64,000 bases of DNA from Thermobifida alba (lineage in GTDB: Bacteria > Actinomycetota > Actinomycetes > Streptosporangiales > Streptosporangiaceae), in the NCBI RefSeq assembly GCF_023208015.1, contig NZ_CP051627.1:3233501-3297500 (forward strand). The letters run 5' to 3'. Shown here in pieces: positions 57,662 through 64,000 of this stretch (positions within the stretch are counted from its first letter, which is position 1; the number at the start of each line of letters is the position of its first letter). Both the position numbers and the translations under genes were made by a program. The notes under the pieces are model-generated. The model worked only from the letters and a program-made list of their open reading frames with translations. It ran no database searches and had not been told where the DNA came from.

Positions 57662-59848
57662 TCAGACGCTCCTGAAGCGGTCGGTGCACACGTTCTCGGA
57701 CGGAGCCACCTCGTCCACGCTGACGACGGCCACCACGGTGAAGCAGTAGTCGAACGACGGGTTCAGTCCGGTGATCTCCACCCGGGTCGTCATCGGCTCT
57801 CCCTCGGCCACGGTCCCCGGCGCCGCGCCGACCGGGCCGCCCACCACGTGGTAGGAGGCCCGCCCCTGGGAGTTGTCGGTCCAGGCCAGGGTGACGGTGT
57901 CCTGGGTGTCGGCGACGATCCGCACGTCCGTGGGCGTCCACCGCGGATTCCGGGAGGCGTCCGGAAGCAGTGACGCGGCCGGGGGCGCCCCGTCCCCCGC
58001 AGAAGGTGCGACGGCCTGTTGCCCGGCCGTTCCCGGCCCCAACCACCAGGCCGCGACCAGCGCCACCGCGCCGACCACGGCGATCACGATGCTCGCCGCC
58101 AGCGTCGCGGTGACCAGCATGCGGCCGAACTCGACACGGCCGGCCGCCCCGGGGGAACCACGGGAGGGCTCTGTGTCGCCCGCCGTCGGGACGTCGGTTC
58201 CGGCGGACGTCCCTGCGCCGTCCGGCGCCGCTGCCGACGGTTCGCCGCCGGACGGGCCGGCGTGGTCGGCGTCGGCTCCCCGGGGCTCGGGGGGCCGGGC
58301 GGCCCGGGCCTCCCCGACCGACGCGACCGGCCGCGGTGCGATGTCGGCCGGAACCGCGCCGCCGTCGGTCGCGGGACCGCTCCGGACGCTCCCCTCCTCC
58401 TGTTCCGGTCCGGTGGGCGTCTCGGCGGTTCCGGGGGAGAGCGCCGACTGCTCCGAAACCACCGGTGCCGGGGAGTCCGGCGCGGCAACGGTCTCCTCCG
58501 CACCGGCCGGGGCGCCGTCCCGAACCGGCTCCCCGACGACCGATCCCACAGACCCGACCGGCTCGGCCTCGGCCTCCGCGGGAAGCGGGGCATCCTCCAG
58601 CGCCCCGGCCCCCTCCGCAGCAGCCTCCACCGTCCCAGGCTCCTCCGGGACGGACTCCACCGCCCCAGGCCTCGAAAGGTCCGGGACAGGCTCCACCACC
58701 TCGGGCCCGGCCCCCTCCAGGACAGACTCCACCGTCCCGGCCTCCGAAGGAACCCGGGCATCCTCCAGCGCCCCGGCCCCCTCCGCAGCAGCCTCCACCG
58801 TCCCAGGCTCCTCCGGGGCGGACTCCACCGCCCCAGGCCTCGAAAGGTCCGGGACAGGCTCCACCACCTCGGGCCCGGCCCCCTCCAGGACAGACTCCAC
58901 CGTCCCGGCCTCCGAAGGAACCCGGGCATCCTCCAGCGCCCCGGCCCCCTCCGCAGCAGCCTCCACCGTCCCAGGCTCCTCCGGGGCGGACTCCACCGCC
59001 CCGGACTCCGGAAGGCCCGAAGCCGTCTCCCGCTCCTCCGGCCGTTCCGGGTCTTCCGGAATTTCCGGTGCGCGACGCCGCGGTTCGGAGGGGGTCGCCG
59101 TGTCGTCCTCCACGGTGCCGTCCCGGACCGCGGCCAGCGCCCGGGCGAACGCCCGGGCGTCGGGATAGCGGTCCCGCGGTGCCCGCGACATGGCGACCCG
59201 CAGCACCCGGTCGAGCCCGGGCGGCAGGTCCTCCCGGGGCGCGCCGGGCTCTCCCGGGCCGGTCACCCGCTCCCGGTAGGTCTCGAAGTCGACCTCCTGT
59301 CCGGGCCCGTCGGCGTGGGGACTGCGCCCCGCGAGCAGGGTCCACAGGGTCGACGCCAGGCGGTAGACGTCCGCTCGCGGGGAGACCCGGCCGCCGTCGA
59401 ACGCCTCGGGCGGCAGGTGCGCCACGGTGTCCCGGTCGAGGACCAGCGGGGGGAACGCCTCCCCCGTGGCCAGCGCCGGGGCGCGGGTGGCCGCGAGTTC
59501 GGCTCCGGGACCGCGCAGCAGCAGCGTTCGGGGGCTGATGAAGTTGTGCACCATGCCCGCCTCGTGCAGGGGCTCCAGTTCCGCGGCCACCGCCAGTCCG
59601 ACCGCCACGACGTGGTCCGCGTCCAGTCGGCCCTCGCGCTCCAGCAGCGCCGCGTAGGAGTCGGGCGCCTCCTCCCGGACGACCGAGTACGGCGCCTCCG
59701 TGTCCGGGGCGCCGCGCACCACGCGGATCAGCACCGCCTCCCCGGTCCGCTCCGCCCTGGCGTGGAACAGGTCCGCCCCCTCCATCGAGCGCAGCATCCC
59801 GGTGATCCGGTAGCCCGGCACTTCCGGGGTGTCCCCACCGGCCGTCAT
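57662..59848 (-). CDS. Membrane pseudokinase with repeat linker and extracellular FN3 domain
   Basis: 728 aa. Residues about 10-255 are a protein-kinase-like fold whose catalytic parts are lost: the catalytic loop is HNFISPRTLLL (no Asp), no DFG motif is present, and the beta-3 Lys region reads VLIRVVRG. Residues about 260-590 are an acidic Pro/Glu/Ala linker with a 56-residue tandem repeat. A membrane helix follows (MLVTATLAASIVIAVVGAVA, about 592-620), and an FN3-like domain outside (TVTLAWTDNSQGRASYHVVG). It probably serves as a scaffold or receptor in the MoxR-DUF58-TgpA set. ATG 59848 follows 18 bases after the TgpA-like stop. Confidence 0.9.
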   Translation of the reverse strand: MTAGGDTPEVPGYRITGMLRSMEGADLFHARAERTGEAVLIRVVRGAPDTEAPYSVVREEAPDSYAALLEREGRLDADHVVAVGLAVAAELEPLHEAGMVHNFISPRTLLLRGPGAELAATRAPALATGEAFPPLVLDRDTVAHLPPEAFDGGRVSPRADVYRLASTLWTLLAGRSPHADGPGQEVDFETYRERVTGPGEPGAPREDLPPGLDRVLRVAMSRAPRDRYPDARAFARALAAVRDGTVEDDTATPSEPRRRAPEIPEDPERPEERETASGLPESGAVESAPEEPGTVEAAAEGAGALEDARVPSEAGTVESVLEGAGPEVVEPVPDLSRPGAVESAPEEPGTVEAAAEGAGALEDARVPSEAGTVESVLEGAGPEVVEPVPDLSRPGAVESVPEEPGTVEAAAEGAGALEDAPLPAEAEAEPVGSVGSVVGEPVRDGAPAGAEETVAAPDSPAPVVSEQSALSPGTAETPTGPEQEEGSVRSGPATDGGAVPADIAPRPVASVGEARAARPPEPRGADADHAGPSGGEPSAAAPDGAGTSAGTDVPTAGDTEPSRGSPGAAGRVEFGRMLVTATLAASIVIAVVGAVALVAAWWLGPGTAGQQAVAPSAGDGAPPAASLLPDASRNPRWTPTDVRIVADTQDTVTLAWTDNSQGRASYHVVGGPVGAAPGTVAEGEPMTTRVEITGLNPSFDYCFTVVAVVSVDEVAPSENVCTDRFRSV
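58588..58998. repeat. 168-bp tandem repeat within the pseudokinase linker
   Basis: Two full copies and a partial third of a 168-bp unit (GCATCCTCCAG recurs at 58590, 58758 and 58926). The copies are nearly identical in DNA, which indicates recent expansion, and keep the frame as 56 residues. Confidence 0.88.
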
Positions 59849-59866
59849 CGTGCTCCCTCCGAAGTT

Positions 59867-62092
59867 CTACGGTGTCCGCCAGAACAGCGGACGCGGATCG
59901 AGCCACCAACTCCACCTCCGGAGGCGGCCCTGTCCCCCGCGCAGGTCCCGCACGTAGGCGCGGACCTCCTCCGCGGCGCGCTCCGCCCCCCGGGGCGTGA
60001 CGCTCCCGGGCGTCCCGAAGGCCAACGCGTTGACGGACCGGTGCAGGTAGCGCAGGCGCCGTGTCCCCTCGCCGGTCGGGTCCGCCTGCGCCGCCGCCCT
60101 GATCACCTCGGTCACCGTGGCTCCGTGGCGGGGTCGCACCCCGGCCAGCCGCAGCGCCTCCCGGATCTCCCGCCAGGCGTCCAGCACCGTGTCGGCCTCC
60201 GGACGTCCCGCGGCCAACCGCCGCCTGGAGCGGCCCGTCCGCAGCAGGACGACGAGCAGTGCCGCGGCGGCAACGCCTCCCAGGGCCACCGCCGCGGTCC
60301 GGACCGGTGCCGTTCCGGCGGCCGGGGCCGGCGCGGGGGCGGCGATCTCGTGCGGCGTCCCGTCCGGCCGTTCGGCCCCGGGCTCCGCTCCGGCGCCCGG
60401 GGTTCCGCTCGCGGACGTCTCCTCCGGGTCTCCGCCCGGCTCCCGTCCCCCGGGGGTGACGTCGAAGGGCACCCAGCCCGCGCCCTCGAAGTAGACCTCG
60501 CCCCAGGCGATGGCGTCGCCAGCGGTGACGGTGAAGTCGCCGTCGTCGTCCCGCATGCCGGGGGCGAACCCGACGACGACCCGGCTCGGCAGCCCGGCGG
60601 CTCGGGCGAGCACCGCGAACGCGCTGGCGAACTGCTCGGAGGTGCCGCCGCCGCCCTGCTGTCCCGGTTCGACCAGGAACCGGTCGAGGTCGGCCAGGCC
60701 GTGCCCGCCGGGCGCCCCCGGGTCGAAGGTGTAGCTGGTCCGCAGGTAGCGGGCCAGGCGCACCGCGTGCTCGTAGGGGGTGCCTTCGGCCGTCGCGTGC
60801 CTGACGATCACGTCGACCTGCGGCGGTGTGGGCCCGGGCAGGACGCGGTAGCGGTCGAACCGGGGGTCGGTGGGCGGCCGCAGGCCGGCCAGTTCCTCCG
60901 GTCTCCAGCGCGCCACGTCGCCGCTCACCGTGTAGCTCGCCCCCGAGGCCGCGCCGTCGACGGCGATGGCGGTGCCCGACTCCGCGTCGAAGCCCGCTCC
61001 CGCGGCGTCGAGCGACCGCGGCGCACCGATGACGGGCAGCCAGGGGCCCGGCAGCTCCTCGACCGTCACCGTGGCCTCCTGCCGGGTGGCGTTGGGGGGC
61101 TCGGGGTCGGGGGGCGGCAGCAGACGCCCCGCGACGCGGTACCGGCCCTCGGGCAGCCAGGTGGTCCCGGTGAACTCCGCCAGGGCCACCCACCGGAGCT
61201 GGTTCACCCGGTTGCTGCGCACCGTCATCAGCACGGTGTCGGGGTTGGCCGCCCACGTCGACAGGTAGCCGAGGGGGTTGGCCGCCGGTTGCACGGCGGT
61301 CTGCGGCCCGCCGCCGCGCAGTCCGACGGGCTCCGCCCGCCATCCCGCGAGGGCGACCGGCGCGACCACCGCGGCGGCGGCGCAGACCGCGACGCAGCCC
61401 AGCACCCGGACGGTCCAGCGGCGTGCGCTTCCCGGCCTCCCGGCGTCACCGCCCGTCTCCTCGACCCGTGCCCCGCCGACGACGACGGGTTTCGCGGCTC
61501 CGCTTCCGGAAGGCAGGGCGAGCAGGACCGCGGCCGAGCACGCCAGCAGGCAGGCGGGCCACACGGCCGTGGTCCCGCTCGTCGCGGTGGCACCGACCAG
61601 CAGCACCGTCCCGGGCGCCAGGGCACCGAGAGCGCGGCCGGACCGCCACGCCAGGACGCCGGCCGTACCGCCCAGCCACACCGCCAGGGCCGGGAACAGC
61701 AGGGTGTCCACCGTGAGCGGGACCGGTGGGGCTCCGTCCAGGAAGCGGCTGCCCGCCCGGGGCAGCGCGGCCAGCGTGTCGGTCAGCGGGTCGCCGTGCC
61801 CTCCCGGCGCCCACACGGCGAGCGCGACCGCTCCGGCGAACGCCGCCGGGAGACCGGCGAGCAGCGTGGCGGCCGGGGACAGCCGTCCGCTCAGGAACAC
61901 GGCCAGCGCCACGCCGCCCACCGCCCACAGCGTCAGGACCGCGCCGGCGCCGAACGGCGAGGTGTAGCCGGGGGCCGCCGCGAGTCCGCCCGCCGCGGTC
62001 GCCGCCGTCACCGCGATCACGGCGGGCACCCGGGAGGCGGCCGCGGGGCCGCTCCCCGCGGTCGCGGTGCGTCGCAGGGTCAACGTGTCCAC
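59867..62092 (-). CDS. TgpA-like multi-pass membrane protein with degenerate transglutaminase domain
   Basis: 741 aa from GTG 62092, overlapping the DUF58 stop. Residues 15-240 hold about six membrane helices. The transglutaminase-like domain lies outside at about 350-560. The usual catalytic Cys is replaced: GGGTSEQFASAFAVLARAAG has Ser where Cys is expected, and DAIAWGEVYFEGAGWVPFDV has Ile where the His should be; only the Asp remains. A further membrane helix is near 605-625 and a DUF4129-like C-terminal cytoplasmic helix region follows (AWREIREALRLAG). Likely a structural relative, not an active enzyme. Part of the MoxR operon. Confidence 0.9.
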   Translation of the reverse strand: MDTLTLRRTATAGSGPAAASRVPAVIAVTAATAAGGLAAAPGYTSPFGAGAVLTLWAVGGVALAVFLSGRLSPAATLLAGLPAAFAGAVALAVWAPGGHGDPLTDTLAALPRAGSRFLDGAPPVPLTVDTLLFPALAVWLGGTAGVLAWRSGRALGALAPGTVLLVGATATSGTTAVWPACLLACSAAVLLALPSGSGAAKPVVVGGARVEETGGDAGRPGSARRWTVRVLGCVAVCAAAAVVAPVALAGWRAEPVGLRGGGPQTAVQPAANPLGYLSTWAANPDTVLMTVRSNRVNQLRWVALAEFTGTTWLPEGRYRVAGRLLPPPDPEPPNATRQEATVTVEELPGPWLPVIGAPRSLDAAGAGFDAESGTAIAVDGAASGASYTVSGDVARWRPEELAGLRPPTDPRFDRYRVLPGPTPPQVDVIVRHATAEGTPYEHAVRLARYLRTSYTFDPGAPGGHGLADLDRFLVEPGQQGGGGTSEQFASAFAVLARAAGLPSRVVVGFAPGMRDDDGDFTVTAGDAIAWGEVYFEGAGWVPFDVTPGGREPGGDPEETSASGTPGAGAEPGAERPDGTPHEIAAPAPAPAAGTAPVRTAAVALGGVAAAALLVVLLRTGRSRRRLAAGRPEADTVLDAWREIREALRLAGVRPRHGATVTEVIRAAAQADPTGEGTRRLRYLHRSVNALAFGTPGSVTPRGAERAAEEVRAYVRDLRGGQGRLRRWSWWLDPRPLFWRTP

Positions 62093-63222
62093 GGGGCCCC
62101 GTCCCACACCTCGCCGAACTCCGCGGCGTCGCGCGCCGCCACCAGGGTGACCCCCGCCACCTCGTCGGGGCGGGACGGTCCCACGACCGCCGCCACCAGC
62201 CTCGGGAACCGGTCGCGCAGCGCCGCGAACTCCCGCAGGTCGGACTCGTGCGGGGCGTCGCTGACGAGCACCACCGCCCCGCCGCCGGTCCCCGCCCGCA
62301 GGGTCCGCAGCGCCGCCGCGAGGTCGGCGTCCGGCGCGGGCACGGCCGCGGCCAGCAGGTCGAGCGCGGCCGGCAGCCCGGCGTGCCCGTCCACGCCGGG
62401 GCCGCTGGCCAGCACGAGGTCGCAGGGCAGCCGGGACAGGGCCGCGGTCGCCACGACGCAGGCCGCGGCCTCGGCGGTCGCGTCGAGCCGCTCCCGTCCG
62501 TCGGCGGCCCGGTCGTCGAGCAGCACGGTCAGCCGCGTGTCGGAGGTGTCGGAGTACTCGCGCACCAGCAGCCGACCGCTGCGCGCCGTGCTGCGCCAGT
62601 GCACGTGGCGGACGTCGTCGCCCGGGACGTAGTCGCGCAGGGAGCGGAAGGCGAGCCCGCCGGGGCGGCTGCCGCCGCGCACGCTGTCGGGGGTGCTGGC
62701 CTGCCCGGTCGGCAGCGTGCGCAACCGCCGCCAGCGGGGGTGCACCAGGACGCGGTCCACGGTTCCGCTGGGCCTGCCCGCGGCGGCCAGGCCCAGGACG
62801 TCGGTCCGTTCCACGTGCAGCGGACCGAGTTCCACGACGCCGCGCCGGGACGGCTCCAACCGGTAGGCCGCTTCCCACCGTCCGGCCTCCGACGGGGCGG
62901 GGGCGGCCGGGGCGAGGGTGATCCCGCCCTCCTCCCCCGCCGCGGCCACGCGCTCGCGCAGCCGGAGCGGACCGCCCCGTCCGGCGTCCGCCACGGTCAG
63001 ACGCACCGTGACGGCGCGCCCCGGTGCGGTGCGCGCCAGCGGGACCCTGCGGCGCACCCCGGCCCGGGTGGGGCGGCCGGCCAGGACGGACAGGGACGCC
63101 CCCGCCACGGCGAGCAGCGCGAGCGCGCCCAGCAGGAGGACCCCCCGGTAGCCGAGGAGCGCTCCGGCGACGCAGAGCACCAGTCCGCCGCCCGCGACCA
63201 GGAGGCCCCGCGCGGTCGGCAT
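62080..63222 (-). CDS. DUF58 membrane protein (MoxR operon)
   Basis: 380 aa. Two N-terminal membrane helices (GLLVAGGGLVLCVAGALLGY and VLLLGALALLAVAGASLSV) precede a beta-rich segment and the DUF58 signature FRSLRDYVPGDDVRHVHWRS, followed by a vWA-like region with LTVLLDDRAAD. DUF58 proteins occur with MoxR ATPases and act in assembly or maturation of envelope or metal-containing complexes; the client here is unknown. ATG 63222 is preferred (GGAGG five bases upstream) over GTG 63225. The stop overlaps the TgpA-like start by 13 bases. Confidence 0.92.
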   Translation of the reverse strand: MPTARGLLVAGGGLVLCVAGALLGYRGVLLLGALALLAVAGASLSVLAGRPTRAGVRRRVPLARTAPGRAVTVRLTVADAGRGGPLRLRERVAAAGEEGGITLAPAAPAPSEAGRWEAAYRLEPSRRGVVELGPLHVERTDVLGLAAAGRPSGTVDRVLVHPRWRRLRTLPTGQASTPDSVRGGSRPGGLAFRSLRDYVPGDDVRHVHWRSTARSGRLLVREYSDTSDTRLTVLLDDRAADGRERLDATAEAAACVVATAALSRLPCDLVLASGPGVDGHAGLPAALDLLAAAVPAPDADLAAALRTLRAGTGGGAVVLVSDAPHESDLREFAALRDRFPRLVAAVVGPSRPDEVAGVTLVAARDAAEFGEVWDGAPWTR

Positions 63223-63265
63223 CACGGCCTCCCCTCGGCGGGGGTCCGCTCGGGCACGGTGCGCA

Positions 63266-64000
63266 TCAGCGGCTCACCGCCTGCTCGGGCTGCGGCGCCG
63301 CGATGCTGGCGAGGACCTCGCCGAGCACGTCGGTCTCCGTCTGTCCGCTCACCAGGGCCTCGGGGGTGAGCACCAGGCGGTGCGCCCAGACCGGGACGGC
63401 GAGGCGCTGCACGTCCTCGGGGATGACGTAGGTCCGTCCGCGGATGAGCGCGTACGTGCGTGCCGCGCCGACGAGCGCCGCGGTCGCCCGGGGGGACAGG
63501 CCCAGCCGCAGCCGGGGGTGGCTGCGGGTGGCCTCCGCGATGTCGCGGACGTAGCCGTAGACCGTGTCGGCCGTGTGGACCCGGGCGGCGGCCTCCCGGA
63601 CACGGACGATCGTCTCCATGTCGGCGGTGCCCTTCAGGCTGCGGGGCTCCGCCAGGCCGTCGCCCCGCATGATCGCGAACTCGGCCTCCCTGCCGGGGTA
63701 GCCGAGGGACAGCCGCATCAGGAACCGGTCGAGCTGCGCCTCCGGCAGCCGGTACGTCCCGTCCAGCTCCACCGGGTTCTGGGTGGCGACGACGATGAAG
63801 GGGTCGGGGACCGCGTAGCGCACGCCGTCGACGGTGACGCGCCCCTCCTCCATCACCTCCAGGAGGGCCGCCTGCGTCTTGGGGGAGGCGCGGTTGATCT
63901 CGTCGGCGACCACGACGTTGGCGAAGAGCGGGCCGGCGTGGAACTCGAACTCCCGGGTCTCCTGGTTGAAGACGTTCACCCCGGTGAGGTCCGAGGGCAG
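63266..64000 (-). CDS. MoxR-family AAA+ ATPase (partial, 5' end beyond window)
   Basis: 245 codons are visible including the stop, and the frame is open at base 64000. The segment shows ANVVVADEINRASPKTQAAL (Walker B and the MoxR signature), VDGVRYAVPDPFIVVATQNP, LDRFLMRLSLGYPG (sensor/arginine finger region), and the C-terminal lid domain (GLSPRATAALVGAARTYALI). The Walker A is outside the window. MoxR ATPases act as chaperones for vWA/DUF58 partners, encoded just downstream here. Its stop overlaps a 14-codon frame that reaches to the DUF58 start. Confidence 0.94.
   Translation of the reverse strand: MPSDLTGVNVFNQETREFEFHAGPLFANVVVADEINRASPKTQAALLEVMEEGRVTVDGVRYAVPDPFIVVATQNPVELDGTYRLPEAQLDRFLMRLSLGYPGREAEFAIMRGDGLAEPRSLKGTADMETIVRVREAAARVHTADTVYGYVRDIAEATRSHPRLRLGLSPRATAALVGAARTYALIRGRTYVIPEDVQRLAVPVWAHRLVLTPEALVSGQTETDVLGEVLASIAAPQPEQAVSR

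Noticed and set aside
58588-58998. Regularly spaced repeats considered as a CRISPR array
   Set aside because: The unit is 168 bp, contiguous without spacers, and keeps an open reading frame. It is a protein-coding tandem repeat.
57483-61343. Very long minus-strand frame (about 1286 codons) and a plus-strand frame 58019-62632 (1537 codons)
   Set aside because: Both are shadow frames over the pseudokinase, TgpA-like and DUF58 genes, with compositionally extreme Gly/Arg/Pro sequences and no domains.

Overview
The window is high-GC actinobacterial DNA. It is most consistent with a thermophilic, plant-biomass-degrading Nocardiopsidaceae of the Thermobifida type. The pointers are a perfect 14-bp CelR-type cellulase operator (TGGGAGCGCTCCCA), a xylan cluster (two CE4 deacetylases, a LacI regulator, a GH10 xylanase), frequent GTG starts with ATGA/GTGA gene overlaps, an MFS-thymidylate kinase fusion and a Lys-rich topoisomerase I tail. 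The genus is inferred from these features, not from a database match.

Layout. 1-3.8 kb: methylmalonyl-CoA mutase subunits (mutA partial, mutB) and the G-protein chaperone meaB. 4.1-11.1 kb: a STAS anti-anti-sigma protein, PTS enzyme I divergent from a Cys-rich HTH regulator, a DUF3291 protein, a Cu-SOD-like lipoprotein, a PfkB kinase and a GH4 glycosidase. 11.2-19.5 kb: a tightly overlapping seven-gene operon on the minus strand: Crp/Fnr regulator, class III cyclase-like protein, STAND NTPase, SPFH/band-7-like protein, PP2C phosphatase, tail-anchored kinase and vWA protein. The last three form a TerY-P-like triad. The cyclase C-terminus and the STAND N-terminus carry matching short Gly/His motifs that resemble bacterial amyloid/RHIM-type signalling motifs. 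I regard this as the most interesting system in the window. 19.8-21.8 kb: an L7/L12-like membrane protein, a thioredoxin behind a CsoR/CstR-like palindrome, and a zinc alcohol dehydrogenase. 22.4-26.6 kb: a three- or four-gene exported-protein cluster with an apparent -1 frameshift.

26.7-36.0 kb is a complete actinobacterial integrative and conjugative element (AICE) of about 9.3 kb in a tRNA-Thr(CGT) gene. It is bounded by 67-bp identical direct repeats and has paired GTTAGCA repeats inside each end. It carries an XRE/flavoprotein pair, small genes, a GntR (KorSA-like) regulator, Pra, an FtsK-like Tra protein, and one 850-aa protein in which a RepSA-like HUH replication initiator is fused in frame to the tyrosine integrase. 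No separate excisionase gene is visible.

36.1-50.0 kb is chromosomal housekeeping: a MoCo-sulfurase-like aminotransferase, a secreted TAP-type peptidase, RicT, HolB, MFS-Tmk, TopA, a DUF5703 protein, a cell-wall-anchored chaplin-like protein, an M20 peptidase and tRNA-Leu(GAG). 50.2-57.6 kb is the xylan region, with a shared TTYCGGAA-type operator before three genes, and then a SARP/AfsR regulator with a CelR box. 57.6-64.0 kb is a MoxR / DUF58 / TgpA-like / pseudokinase-FN3 operon truncated at the window end. Both the TgpA-like transglutaminase and the kinase have lost catalytic residues.
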